A stretch of 64,000 nucleotides of DNA, from NCBI GenBank assembly GCA_041752235.1, contig JBGSHM010000023.1:1-64000 (forward strand). Reading direction: 5' to 3'. Below, piece by piece: positions 1-8,559 of the stretch. The notes below the pieces were generated by a model, which was not told the origin of the DNA, made no database searches, and saw only the letters and a list, made by a program, of their open reading frames with translations. Within the stretch, counting starts at the first letter, position 1, and every line of letters starts with the position of its first letter. Made by a program: the position numbers and the translations under genes. This DNA is from SpSt-398 sp041752235 (lineage in GTDB: Bacteria; Bacteroidota; Bacteroidia; Chitinophagales; Chitinophagaceae).

Positions 1-85
1 ACTTCTTGTCTCCTTACAGCGACGTCGCCAGAGGCGACGGGAGAGAGGTGCGGGACCAGAGGTCGCACAGCAGATCCCGCACAAC

Positions 86-472
86 TCAGGTTAGGCTTGG
101 GGCCAGATAGACCAATAAAAGAATGCAGGCCAAAACGATCACGAGGGTTACAAAGAGGTTCATGCCTGAGCCCGATGTATACGTGCCTTCGCTGATCAAT
201 TTCTTTGTCCGGAGGAAACTAAAATAGGACAACGCAGCCACCACGGCTCCAAGCGCAACCATGCCAACACCGATACGGGCTGAATTCGCTTTTGGGATAT
301 GAACAGTATTTTCTCCCAACATAACCACCGCTTGCCGGATAAACACAGCGAACTTCACAATAACAAAACCGAATCCCATCAGCGCAATACTGGTCCTTAT
401 CCAGGCCAGGAAGGTGCGTTCATTAGCAAGGTGTTCGCGAACTTTTTCATTTTCTGAAATAGAATTGGCCAT
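86..472 (-). CDS. DUF202 family small membrane protein
   Basis: This 128-residue inner membrane protein carries the DUF202 (YidH-like) signature: a charged N-terminus with the words NERTFLAWIRTS near residues 17-28, then three hydrophobic segments near residues 28-45, 66-87 and 105-125. The Arg/Thr-rich stretch just before the first membrane segment is diagnostic of the family, whose biochemical role is unknown. The length is typical. The gene stands alone, running toward the left edge of the window, with 72 bp separating it from the VOC gene upstream. The start is the first ATG of the frame and directly precedes the conserved segment. The family call is firm and the function is open. Confidence 0.85.
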   Translation of the reverse strand: MANSISENEKVREHLANERTFLAWIRTSIALMGFGFVIVKFAVFIRQAVVMLGENTVHIPKANSARIGVGMVALGAVVAALSYFSFLRTKKLISEGTYTSGSGMNLFVTLVIVLACILLLVYLAPSLT

Positions 473-544
473 AAAATAATTTTATCAAAATAAAAAAATG
501 GGTGTCTACTTATACGTTTGTTAGCCTGGTAAACCTTGGGTTAA

Positions 545-943
545 TCAGTATTCGGTAGGTTGAATCAGGTCCCAAAGGTTTCCGTATAAGTCTTTAAAGA
601 CAGATACGGTGCCATAGGGTTCCTGTAAAACAGGTCGTATGAATTCGACGCCCCGGCTGTGGTATAGCTCAAAATCGCGATAAAAATCGTCGGTATACAG
701 GAAAAGAAAAACCCTTCCGCCACTTTGATTCCCTATAAACTTTTTCTGCTCCTCCCTTGCGGCTTTTGCCAACAGGATATGACAAGTCCCCTTCTCCCCT
801 TTTGGTTTGATGACCACCCAACGTTTGGCGGGAGTGAGTACCGTGTCTTCTATTAATTCAAATCCCAAAATATTGGTATAGTAGGCTATGGCTTCATCAT
901 AATCGTTAACGAGGAGGCTGATCTGGTGGAGGTGTTGGGGCAT
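545..943 (-). CDS. VOC (glyoxalase/bleomycin-resistance) superfamily protein
   Basis: The 132-residue product has the paired beta-alpha-beta-beta-beta modules of the vicinal oxygen chelate fold. The first module starts with HQISLLVNDYDEAIAYYT near residue 6, and the second ends with DLYGNLWDLIQP. Likely metal ligands are His6, a Glu-type position late in each module, and the acidic residue in the WDLIQP strand. Such proteins are glyoxalase-like lyases, dioxygenases or antibiotic-binding proteins, and the sequence alone does not say which. It is transcribed divergently from the sigma factor gene at 1055. Family call is strong; substrate is unknown. Confidence 0.87.
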   Translation of the reverse strand: MPQHLHQISLLVNDYDEAIAYYTNILGFELIEDTVLTPAKRWVVIKPKGEKGTCHILLAKAAREEQKKFIGNQSGGRVFLFLYTDDFYRDFELYHSRGVEFIRPVLQEPYGTVSVFKDLYGNLWDLIQPTEY

Positions 944-1054
944 GCTTGAAGTTTACAATAAAAAATGATAATGGTAAATTGACAGTTTACAAATATCGGG
1001 TATCGCCCGCACAGCGGGTTTCCCTTATATTTAGGGCAGAAAATAGCCCCACGA

Positions 1055-1879
1055 ATGAGCCTGAATCCCGCAGAAACAAATCCCAATACCTGGATCGAAA
1101 ACTATGGCGATCAATTGTATCAATATGCCCTACCCCGTGTTAATGATCCTGCCCTGGCTGAAGACCTGGTACAGGAAACCTTTCTTTCCGGCCTCAAAGG
1201 ACTACAGTCCTATAAAGGTGAAGCATCCGAAAAAAACTGGTTATTCGCCATCCTGAAAAATAAGATCATCGACCATTTCCGAAAAAAGTCCAGAGAGGCA
1301 TCCATTGTAAACATGCCCGACCTCGCCTCGGTCAATGAGGAATGGTTTAATGAAAAAGGAGGATGGATTCCCCAGAAAACGCCCCGGGACTGGCCCCTGA
1401 TTGAACAAAAAGAGATCCGCCGGATCATTAATTGGTGTAAGGACCACCTGAAAAATCTCCAACAGCATGTTTTTGTCCTTAAATACCTGGAAGATCTTGA
1501 TTCAGAGGAAATCTGTAAGGTTTTAAACATTAGCTCGTCTAACTATTGGGTATTGATTCACCGGGCCAGGCTTCAAATGCGTGGAAAAGCAGGGGTTCAA
1601 AAATGGAGGGGTATGAAATCGTCCCTGGTAAATAAAATGATGATCCATTGCCATGAAGCCACCTATTTCATGGCCAAAAAGGAAGAAGGAAAATTGTCAC
1701 TGATGGACAAATTGAAGCTATCAGTACACACCTCCTTATGCGCGGCCTGCAAGAAATTTGAGAAACAGACCATCCATATCAAAGAAGAAAGCCGGTCAAT
1801 AACAGCCCCCGACACCCTATCTGCCCCGACCAGAGAAAAATTGAAAAAGACCCTGGAAGACTTCCCGCCTGCCAACTAA
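1055..1879 (+). CDS. ECF sigma factor fused in frame to its zinc-finger anti-sigma domain
   Basis: Residues 1-185 form an ECF-type sigma-70 factor. Region 2 contains DPALAEDLVQETFLSGLKG and ILKNKIIDHFRKKSRE; region 4 contains the helix-turn-helix around SEEICKVLNISSSNYWVLIHRARLQ. Residues 187-274 form a short anti-sigma-like domain with a His/Cys set (IHCHEA near 198; VHTSLCAACKKF near 230) typical of ZAS zinc fingers. In relatives these are, to my knowledge, two genes, with the sigma factor ending in a motif like CLEKNWF. Here the equivalent CVEKQGF is present in another frame at 1578-1598, and its stop overlaps the internal ATG at 1613 as ATGA. A small deletion therefore probably fused the two genes, or the assembly has an error. 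Promoter specificity is unknown. Confidence 0.85.
   Translation: MSLNPAETNPNTWIENYGDQLYQYALPRVNDPALAEDLVQETFLSGLKGLQSYKGEASEKNWLFAILKNKIIDHFRKKSREASIVNMPDLASVNEEWFNEKGGWIPQKTPRDWPLIEQKEIRRIINWCKDHLKNLQQHVFVLKYLEDLDSEEICKVLNISSSNYWVLIHRARLQMRGKAGVQKWRGMKSSLVNKMMIHCHEATYFMAKKEEGKLSLMDKLKLSVHTSLCAACKKFEKQTIHIKEESRSITAPDTLSAPTREKLKKTLEDFPPAN
1577..1616 (+). other. Fusion junction with relic sigma-factor stop and ATGA coupling signal
   Basis: In the translated frame this stretch reads MRGKAGVQKWRGM. In the shifted frame beginning at 1578 it reads CVEKQGF, five more codons, then TGA at 1614-1616. That TGA overlaps the ATG at 1613-1615, which opens the anti-sigma segment. Such an ATGA overlap is the usual arrangement for a separate sigma/anti-sigma pair. 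The shifted peptide resembles the expected C-terminal end of this sigma family, and the fused-frame peptide does not. A loss of 8 nt between short direct repeats (TGCGT) would explain the change. The motif comparison rests on memory of the family. Confidence 0.6.
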
Positions 1880-2046
1880 AGGGCAAAATTTTCAAGAAGT
1901 TTTAGATTTTTTACTCCCGCTTGTAAGGTTTAGAAAACCAGCACGTCATTATGTCCGTAAATTATTCTTTTATTATTATCTGATAAACGAAAATCCATTA
2001 ATTTTCGGGTGATCGGAGAAAGGGATAAAGACATAAAAAACATTCG

Positions 2047-2541
2047 ATGACGATCCATCATTCAGTGCAATCCATCTTAAGGTTATTGGAGTCTTCTATT
2101 GATGACCTTACGGATGAACAATTTGTTCAAAAAATCGAAATCTTGTCGGGTGCTACCATTGGGCAGCATGTAAGACATATCCTGGAGATGATGGTCTGTA
2201 TCGAAGAAGGTTATGCCCATGGTACCGTCAATTACGAACACCGGAAAAGGGATATCGAGATTGAGACCCAACGGGAAACAGCCATTCAAACGCTCCATCA
2301 GATTCTGCAAAACCTCCATCCCCAAAACAAGGACCTGACCCTCGAGGCCGGTTTTGATGAATTATCAGATACACCACTCCTTTTTCAAACCAATTATTAC
2401 CGCGAACTGGCCTATAACCTCGAGCATGCCATCCACCACATAGCCCTTATCAAAATAGGTATACGTGCGGTTTCCACCATTGAACTTCCCAGGGGATATG
2501 GGGTGGCTTCGTCGACGATTCGGTATAGGGAGGGGTCGTAA
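2047..2541 (+). CDS. DinB-family putative metal-dependent enzyme
   Basis: The 164-residue protein is a four-helix-bundle DinB/YfiT-like protein. The three expected metal-binding histidines are visible: one in IGQHVRHILEMM near residue 40, and two in LEHAIHHIALIKIG near residues 127-131. These proteins bind Ni or Zn and include thiol-dependent transferases, but most members, including this one, have no assigned substrate. It stands alone after a 167-bp AT-rich spacer and converges on the phosphoesterase gene at 2583. The ATG at 2047 is the only sensible start. Confidence 0.82.
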   Translation: MTIHHSVQSILRLLESSIDDLTDEQFVQKIEILSGATIGQHVRHILEMMVCIEEGYAHGTVNYEHRKRDIEIETQRETAIQTLHQILQNLHPQNKDLTLEAGFDELSDTPLLFQTNYYRELAYNLEHAIHHIALIKIGIRAVSTIELPRGYGVASSTIRYREGS

Positions 2542-2582
2542 GGAAATAAATTGAAACGAATTTTTTCGAATAGGCACGAATT

Positions 2583-3356
2583 TTAATACCCATTCCGCAA
2601 CATATCCGCATAATCATTGGGCAGGGGGCTATCCTCCACTGCTTTTGCCGCCATCTCGATATCATAGTCAAAGCGGATAAATTCCACACCGATGCTGTCC
2701 TTGTTGGTTATACTGCTATTTTCCTCTATGGTCAGCATGACATACCCACCCTGCGGGTTACCGTCTTTGGGTTTGCCTACTGAGCCAATATTAATGGCAT
2801 GGCGAAAATGGTATTGTCCATCAACCTCTGAATTCAGCGTGCGGTGATAGGGTTTGTGGGTATGACCAAAACACATGATATCTGCATCGGCCTGCTCCAT
2901 GATACGGAGCAGACTTTTTTCATCCCGATCTTCAAACAGGTACTCATTGATCTTTCTGGGGCTGCCATGAACGAGTAGGAGGTTTAATTTATCATTGTTT
3001 AATTGATACTCCACCCTGATGTGAGCAGGTAAGGTGCGCAGATATTTACGCTCTTCGGGCTTAACCAGGTGATTGGTATAGGAAATGGATATTTTTCCCA
3101 TGTCCTTCTCTGGTTCTGTTTTGTACGCACACCCACATTCGTCACTCATTAACCCAATACCCTGATCGTAATTTCCGGCGATGGTTGGAATGCCTCTCTT
3201 CCGGATCTCATTAATGACTTCATTTGGCCAGATATTATACCCCACCAGATCACCCAGGCAATACACGGCATCCGGGTTACGGGTTTCCAGGTCGGCAAAA
3301 AAGGCTTCCAGCGCGGGAAGGTTGGCATGAATATCCGAGAAAAGCGCAATTTTCAT
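2583..3356 (-). CDS. Calcineurin-like metallophosphoesterase
   Basis: A 257-residue cytosolic phosphoesterase with the full set of dimetal motifs: FSDIHAN (DxH) at residues 6-12, GDLVGY near 36, GNYDQG near 66 where the usual GNHD/E has Tyr, VHGSPR near 130, and GHTHKP near 165. It belongs to the YfcE/MJ0936-type group of small phosphodiesterases; the substrate is not determinable. It follows acr3 by 11 bp on the same strand, so it is probably the last gene of the arsR-acr3 transcript. A role in arsenic handling is not established, and it may be a passenger. Confidence 0.88.
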   Translation of the reverse strand: MKIALFSDIHANLPALEAFFADLETRNPDAVYCLGDLVGYNIWPNEVINEIRKRGIPTIAGNYDQGIGLMSDECGCAYKTEPEKDMGKISISYTNHLVKPEERKYLRTLPAHIRVEYQLNNDKLNLLLVHGSPRKINEYLFEDRDEKSLLRIMEQADADIMCFGHTHKPYHRTLNSEVDGQYHFRHAINIGSVGKPKDGNPQGGYVMLTIEENSSITNKDSIGVEFIRFDYDIEMAAKAVEDSPLPNDYADMLRNGY

Positions 3357-3367
3357 TGTTCTAAATT

Positions 3368-4444
3368 TTAGGCGTTTGTGGGTTTTGTATAATACTTCCG
3401 GCGAAGCCAGAAGGCGACATTGACCAGGGCGATCAGGGCAGGCACTTCCACCAAGGGGCCTATTACTCCGGCAAAAGCCTGTCCGCTATTGATGCCAAAT
3501 ACCCCAATGGCCACGGCGATGGCCAATTCAAAATTGTTTCCTGCTGCCGTAAAGGCGATGGAGGCATTGGTGGAATAATCCGCTCCCATTTTCTTACCAA
3601 TAAAAAAGCTGACCAGAAACATGATGGCAAAATAGATCACCAACGGAATGGCGATCCGCACTACATCCATCGGGATCTCCACGATCAATTCCCCTTTCAG
3701 GCTAAACATGACCACAATGGTAAATAAGAGCGCGATCAGGGTAATGGGTGAAACAAAGGGGATGAACTTATTTTGGTACCATTCCTCCCCTTTTACCCGT
3801 AACAAAATATACCTTGTCAGAAAACCGGCCACAAAGGGAACCCCCAGATAGATGGCCACGCTCTCGGCAATTTGTCCAATGGTAATGTCCACCACCGAGC
3901 CAGAATAGCCAAAGATGGGAGGAAGCACCGTAATGAACACATAGGCGTACACACTAAACAACAGGACCTGAAATATGCTATTTAGGGCTACCAGTCCTGC
4001 CGCATATTCTCGACTGCCCTCTGCCAATTCATTCCATACTATCACCATGGCGATGCAACGTGCCAGGCCGATCAGGATCAATCCCACCATGTATTCCGGA
4101 TACCCATTTAAAAACACGATGGCCAATACAAACATCAGAATGGGTCCCACCACCCAATTCAGGAATAATGATGCGCCCAGGATCTTTGTGTTCTTAAACA
4201 CACCCCTTAATTTTTCATACTTCACTTTGGTAAATGGTGGGTACATCATCAGGATCAACCCAATGGCCAGGGGGATATTGGTTGTCCCCGAAGAAAAAGA
4301 ATTAATGAATCCCGCGGAGGAGGGGATAAAATATCCGATCCCCACGCCAATGGCCATGGCCAAAAAGATCCAGAGGGTCAGGTACCTGTCCAAAAAGCTA
4401 AGCTTCTTTCTTTCGTGTGCCGGGGCGCAATTGTTTGCTGACAT
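3368..4444 (-). CDS. acr3: ACR3-family arsenite efflux transporter
   Basis: The 358-residue protein has about ten membrane helices and the ACR3 core motifs, including the membrane segment GLARCIAMVIVWNELA with the conserved cysteine at residue 130 and the NAS/AFTAAGNNFELA segment near 290. ACR3 proteins export As(III) or Sb(III) from the cytoplasm using the proton gradient. The gene lies 53 bp downstream of arsR. A second ArsR-type palindrome occurs in the spacer, at 4462-4477. No arsenate reductase or arsenite methyltransferase is present nearby, so arsenate reduction would rely on genes elsewhere. Confidence 0.95.
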   Translation of the reverse strand: MSANNCAPAHERKKLSFLDRYLTLWIFLAMAIGVGIGYFIPSSAGFINSFSSGTTNIPLAIGLILMMYPPFTKVKYEKLRGVFKNTKILGASLFLNWVVGPILMFVLAIVFLNGYPEYMVGLILIGLARCIAMVIVWNELAEGSREYAAGLVALNSIFQVLLFSVYAYVFITVLPPIFGYSGSVVDITIGQIAESVAIYLGVPFVAGFLTRYILLRVKGEEWYQNKFIPFVSPITLIALLFTIVVMFSLKGELIVEIPMDVVRIAIPLVIYFAIMFLVSFFIGKKMGADYSTNASIAFTAAGNNFELAIAVAIGVFGINSGQAFAGVIGPLVEVPALIALVNVAFWLRRKYYTKPTNA

Positions 4445-4461
4445 AATTCAATAATTGCTTT

Positions 4462-4477
4462 ATTGCAATATTACGAT
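4462..4477 (-). promoter_or_regulatory. Second copy of the arsR-associated palindrome, upstream of acr3
   Basis: The sequence ATTGCAATATTACGAT shares 15 of 16 bases with the palindrome found just before arsR. It lies 17 bp upstream of the acr3 start codon. The repetition before both genes of one arsenic unit suggests an ArsR operator. Confidence 0.5.
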
Positions 4478-4497
4478 GCGTTAATTCAAAAAAATAT

Positions 4498-4821
4498 TTA
4501 TACTTCCGATCTGTTCTTGGCAGAAAACAAGGCGTCAAACTCCGACTTTACCTGCTTCCATACTTTTTCATCAATACAATAGCTGATACTTTTTCCCTCC
4601 ACACAGCCTTTAATGATCCCCATGCTTTTCAACTCCTTCAGGTGCTGGGAAATGGTCGGTTGCGCCAAACCCAATTCCTCCACCAGGTCGCCACAAATAC
4701 AATGCTCGGCTTTGGAAAGCTGCTGAATGATAGCGATCCGGGCAGGATGCGCCAGGGCCTTCAGCATATTGGCGATTCTGTTCTGCCGGGGGGTGAATAT
4801 TTCGGATTTGGTGGCTCCCAT
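4498..4821 (-). CDS. arsR: ArsR/SmtB-family arsenic-responsive repressor
   Basis: The 107-residue winged-helix protein has an SmtB/ArsR DNA-binding core with recognition region LGLAQPTISQHLKELKSMG at residues 50-68. Cys41 and Cys43 in EHCICGDL sit at the alpha-3 position where classical ArsR proteins use CVCDL to bind As(III). Extra cysteines at 73 and 82 could supply a third ligand. It is followed by acr3 on the same strand, and a near-perfect 16-bp palindrome lies 3 bp before its start codon. Derepression by trivalent arsenic is the expected mechanism, inferred from the family. Confidence 0.93.
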   Translation of the reverse strand: MGATKSEIFTPRQNRIANMLKALAHPARIAIIQQLSKAEHCICGDLVEELGLAQPTISQHLKELKSMGIIKGCVEGKSISYCIDEKVWKQVKSEFDALFSAKNRSEV

Positions 4822-4824
4822 TGT

Positions 4825-4840
4825 ATCGCAATATTACGAT
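4825..4840 (-). promoter_or_regulatory. Candidate ArsR operator before arsR
   Basis: ATCGCAATATTACGAT is a 16-bp inverted repeat with a single mismatched pair (ATCG and CGAT arms around an AATATT core). It lies immediately upstream of the arsR start codon. A second copy is found before acr3. Autoregulation by ArsR is inferred. Confidence 0.6.
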
Positions 4841-4936
4841 GATAATTCCAATTACCTAAAATTCTTTAAAAACATAATGCCTTTGGCGACTTTTAATAAA
4901 TGGTCCATTGGAGTATCCGCACAACTGGGAGCCTTT

Positions 4937-6595
4937 TCACTGCCGAACAAACCGAACCGCGCGTATTCGGTTTCCAACCAACATAAGGTCTGTTCTGCGT
5001 TTTCCAATAGACATCCTCTTTAGTAGATATCCATCGAAGAGTAACCGGTCAGGGGCAAGGAGAATACCCGTGGTGGTGTCATTACCTGATAAGATTATGG
5101 AATAGGTCAAATTACCCTGGTACTTAATTTTCATTTCCAGATCCAGTTCACCATTCTTGAACTGTCCGTTCCATTTAGAAAAATCGTATGCAGGGCCAGG
5201 CAATGCTTCCCGGACTAGTGTATAAGGTGCATGACAAGTATAATAGGCTGTAACCTCCCATTTTCCAATTTGACCCAAGTTGAATTCCTGTTTAAAGGCG
5301 GGATCATTCACCTGGTGAAATATATTGGATGACTCTCGTTCCAATTTGACATCGTTTCTGCCATACCGACGAAGAAACAAAGCGCTGTCCTTTTGTATGA
5401 ACTGAAAATAGAACCGGTCTCCATCCGTATAAAAACCCAATATCTCCTTTTCCAAAACGGGTTTTCCTTCGTTTACCGGCCGGGTAAGGAAGGAACCTTC
5501 ATTGGCCGGAAGGTTCAGAAAAATATCTGCCAGCTGATAGGTTTGAGGGTTAGGCGTTATTCTACCCGAATTGGTCATTGTGATAAAGCTGATCTTCTCT
5601 TCCGGAAACCGGATGGTCATGGCCTTGAATGCTCCTGTAGCCCCTTCATGAAAAAGGATAGATCGGTTTTTGTACACACCCTTTTCCAATCCAAATCCGT
5701 ATGAACCCGGGTTTGAAGGCCATATGAATTCCTGGCTTTTCTGAATGATCGACGGATCGAGATCGGTCAACTTCTCTCCCTGAAGAATCCGTTCCCATTG
5801 AACCTGATCGGCCATCGAGGAAAACAAATTCCCGTCTCCAACCACTTTCCATGTCCAGGGGTAGGTGGTCCAGGTTTGAAAATTAAAATAGGCCTTTGCG
5901 ATCTGTCCGCTAAGCAAGGCCGTGTCCACACAAAACGAGGTCTCTTTCATACCCAAGCGGTCAAACAGCGATTGGGTATATTGAAGAAAAGATTGGCCTG
6001 AGGTTTTCCCGATGATCAGCGCCAACAATACATAGTTGGAATTGCTATACAGGTATTGGGTCCCGGGTAAAAAATTCAATTCCTTTTGCTGCATCAACAT
6101 GTTCAATACATCCTGATTGTCCAGGCTATTCTTCCACCAGGTGATGCCTTGTAATGAGAGCAGGTCATAAAAATCACGTATGCCGCTGGTATGGGTCAGG
6201 AGGTGTTGTATGGAAACTTTTTGTTTTATACCCGGATAAAGTCCCGGGAAAAAATGGCGGATATCCTGGTCGAGGGACAGCTTTTTCTCCTGTTCCAGTT
6301 TGAGAATGGCCAGGGCCGTAAACTGTTTGGCGTTGGAGGCGATATTGAAACGTGTGGAGGTACCAATAGCCGAGCTGTCTATCAGTTCAGCCAACCCTTC
6401 ATATTTTTCATAGATTTTTTTGCCATTCCTGATAATGGCTGAGGCTACTCCCGGGGTCCCCGGTGAGCAGTAAAGGGTGGTCAGTGAATCCAGGCGGGCA
6501 ATGGTCTGGGGCGAAATTTTCTCCGGTAATTGGCCAAAAGAAAACAGAACCAGGTTCATCAGGATGGCGATTAAGAGTAGGGATCGTGTCATCAA
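4937..6595 (-). CDS. Secreted serine hydrolase of the beta-lactamase/PBP-like class C family
   Basis: This 552-residue protein begins with a signal peptide (hydrophobic residues 5-20, then GQ). The class C serine hydrolase fold follows, with catalytic SNAK at residues 87-90, YSN at 183-185, and a third-box segment HEGATGAF. The C-terminal 170 residues are a beta-rich domain often appended to such enzymes in Bacteroidota. Family members include D-aminopeptidases, esterases and penicillin-binding proteins; true lactamase activity should not be assumed. The gene starts 15 bp after the AraC regulator, so the two form a probable operon with local control. Confidence 0.9.
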   Translation of the reverse strand: MMTRSLLLIAILMNLVLFSFGQLPEKISPQTIARLDSLTTLYCSPGTPGVASAIIRNGKKIYEKYEGLAELIDSSAIGTSTRFNIASNAKQFTALAILKLEQEKKLSLDQDIRHFFPGLYPGIKQKVSIQHLLTHTSGIRDFYDLLSLQGITWWKNSLDNQDVLNMLMQQKELNFLPGTQYLYSNSNYVLLALIIGKTSGQSFLQYTQSLFDRLGMKETSFCVDTALLSGQIAKAYFNFQTWTTYPWTWKVVGDGNLFSSMADQVQWERILQGEKLTDLDPSIIQKSQEFIWPSNPGSYGFGLEKGVYKNRSILFHEGATGAFKAMTIRFPEEKISFITMTNSGRITPNPQTYQLADIFLNLPANEGSFLTRPVNEGKPVLEKEILGFYTDGDRFYFQFIQKDSALFLRRYGRNDVKLERESSNIFHQVNDPAFKQEFNLGQIGKWEVTAYYTCHAPYTLVREALPGPAYDFSKWNGQFKNGELDLEMKIKYQGNLTYSIILSGNDTTTGILLAPDRLLFDGYLLKRMSIGKRRTDLMLVGNRIRAVRFVRQ

Positions 6596-6610
6596 TTTTT
6601 TTTATAAAAA

Positions 6611-7840
6611 TCAATCTGTCTGTGCATTAAGCCGCCCCAAATCAGGATTTGAACCCTTTTTCCGCACAAATTCGCTGGGATTTAAGCCCGTCTCCTTTTT
6701 AAATGCCCTCAGGAAGGTGGACTTTGAATTGAACCCGGCATCGTAGGCCAGTCCCATCAGGGTTTGGGTATCGTGTTTTCCTTGCCCGATCCGGTCAATA
6801 ACCGCCTGTACCCGGTAGCTATTTACATAATCATTAAAATTTTTTCCAAAGGATTTATTGATAACAAATGATATTTTTTTGGGATGTATGTTAATGGCCC
6901 GGCTGAGGTCGGTAACCGTCAGCAAGGGGTCCTCATACCCTTTTTTATTTTCCATAAAATGAATGATGCTTTCCCGAATTTCGGCAAGCGCCGGGTCTGG
7001 AGAAGTCTGGCCGGTGGAAAGCAAATTATCCGGTTGCGCAGATTCTTCTTTATCATGCTGAATGGGCGCAGCATTGGTTTTTTCTAAAAAAATATCAAAG
7101 GAGGTGGGGGTCACCATGCTATTTCCGTAACCAATGATACCCAGCAGGTAGGCGACCACAGAAAAACAGAGATAGTACCAGTATTTACTTCCAAACTGGC
7201 CCCATTCCGGATTGAGCAGGAAGAACAGTATGCGTAGGACCAGCAGCAGCAAGAAAAGGAAAAGAACAAACCTGAGCCACCTGAACCGGATACGGTCAGC
7301 GAAACTAACCGACTCATAGGTCAACCGGAGATACCTAAAATATTCCCTTACTGACCGAACGGAATAATAGACCAGGAAGAAAAAACCGGTTATCTGGTAC
7401 CAGGGGTCCAGGTCCTTATCTCTTCCGTCTGCATAAAATCCCGGTTCGGCACCGGATACTCTATCGATCACCCAGAGACCAAGAATATAGAATAGGTAAA
7501 GGGCCCCTGGGAGAAAATGCAACCCGTGTTTCCAACTCAGGCGAAAGGACCGATCAAGCAGGGAGCGTACATAGAGGAATAGAACAGGTGGAATCCAGAA
7601 TAAATGCTGAAGAGGGGCATAAAAGAGAAATTGGCGGTAAGGTTCTTCCGAATACCAGCCTGCATATCCCAGCATAAAGGGGGTGATATACAAGGTTGCC
7701 AGAAAAATAAACAGGGCCAGAAACAGGTTGGCCAATTCCCTTTTCTGGTAGCTCTTGATCAAAAGCAGCAGGGTCAAAACCCATCCATTCAGGAAAAAGA
7801 ATAAGAGCATACTGCTCTTGTCGTTGAAATGGAAAAACAT
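6611..7840 (-). CDS. Membrane-anchored AraC-family transcriptional regulator
   Basis: The protein has about seven N-terminal membrane helices (roughly residues 10-235). A cytoplasmic linker follows, then a C-terminal AraC-type double helix-turn-helix; the second half contains GLAYDAGFNSKSTFLRAFKKETGLNPSEF. This layout is common in Bacteroidota and suggests a sensor that binds DNA while membrane-embedded. I chose the ATG at 7840 because it opens with the family-typical MFFHFNDKSSML. An upstream in-frame ATG at 7879 would add 13 polar residues. It sits directly upstream of the serine hydrolase, its likely target. Confidence 0.88.
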   Translation of the reverse strand: MFFHFNDKSSMLLFFFLNGWVLTLLLLIKSYQKRELANLFLALFIFLATLYITPFMLGYAGWYSEEPYRQFLFYAPLQHLFWIPPVLFLYVRSLLDRSFRLSWKHGLHFLPGALYLFYILGLWVIDRVSGAEPGFYADGRDKDLDPWYQITGFFFLVYYSVRSVREYFRYLRLTYESVSFADRIRFRWLRFVLFLFLLLLVLRILFFLLNPEWGQFGSKYWYYLCFSVVAYLLGIIGYGNSMVTPTSFDIFLEKTNAAPIQHDKEESAQPDNLLSTGQTSPDPALAEIRESIIHFMENKKGYEDPLLTVTDLSRAINIHPKKISFVINKSFGKNFNDYVNSYRVQAVIDRIGQGKHDTQTLMGLAYDAGFNSKSTFLRAFKKETGLNPSEFVRKKGSNPDLGRLNAQTD

Positions 7841-7947
7841 AATGTCATTTAAATTATTGATTTCCACCTTACATTCCAAAAAGTGTGTAACTCTAAGGCC
7901 GGTAAACCCTCTGAGAGAAAGTAAATTCGCTTAAATCAAAAAACACC

Positions 7948-8559
7948 ATGCATATAGCCATCATTGGAACGGGAAATGTGGGCGGCGCCCTGGCCACCCA
8001 ATGGTCAAAAAAAGGTCACCAAATTCAACTGGGTGTGAAAGACATTAACCAATTCAAGGGAAAGGAATTATTACAGAATGATAATACCCGGGCCCTGTCC
8101 ATTACTGAAGCGGTGGCTCTATCAGAGGTGATCCTCCTGGCCATTCCTCCAGTCGCCATTGATGATGTACTACCCTTGATGGGTGATCTTACCGGAAAAG
8201 TCGTGATCGACGCCACCAATAGCATCAATAATCAGGTACATGGCCACCCTACCCTTTTCCATTACCTCTCCGCGCAAACAAAAGCCGATCTGGTGAAATG
8301 TTTTAACTCAACAGGGTTCGAAAACATGCTCAATCCCATTTACCCCGCCGGTCCACTGGATATGTTTATGGCCGGTGACAACCAAAGGGCCAAGACAATT
8401 GCCCATCAACTCGCCCTCGATTGCGGTTTTGGATCCTGTATTGATTTTGGTAAAAGTGACAAGGTAGAATTATTGGAAAAGTTTGCACTAAGTTGGATCA
8501 ACCTGGCTATTATGCAGGGCATGGGGAGGGCGATTGGTTGGAAGCTTGTAAGGAGGTGA
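7948..8559 (+). CDS. F420/NADP oxidoreductase-like Rossmann protein
   Basis: The 203-residue protein opens with the dinucleotide-binding loop GTGNVGGALA at residues 7-16 and matches the NADP-dependent F420 reductase-like fold (NAD-binding domain plus a short helical tail with KCFNSTGFENM). In Bacteroidota, which lack F420, such proteins are thought to be NAD(P)-dependent oxidoreductases of unknown substrate. The gene is transcribed divergently from the AraC regulator. A TAAATTCG box about 20 bp before the ATG resembles a -7 element. The accessory island begins just after it. Confidence 0.85.
   Translation: MHIAIIGTGNVGGALATQWSKKGHQIQLGVKDINQFKGKELLQNDNTRALSITEAVALSEVILLAIPPVAIDDVLPLMGDLTGKVVIDATNSINNQVHGHPTLFHYLSAQTKADLVKCFNSTGFENMLNPIYPAGPLDMFMAGDNQRAKTIAHQLALDCGFGSCIDFGKSDKVELLEKFALSWINLAIMQGMGRAIGWKLVRR

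Noticed and set aside
3975..4454. 159-codon plus-strand frame opposite acr3
   Set aside because: It is the reverse complement of a conserved transporter gene, and its composition is typical of a shadow frame.
4937..6595. Antibiotic-resistance beta-lactamase
   Set aside because: The SxxK/YxN fold is shared with many peptidases and esterases; the C-terminal domain and AraC partner do not point to resistance.
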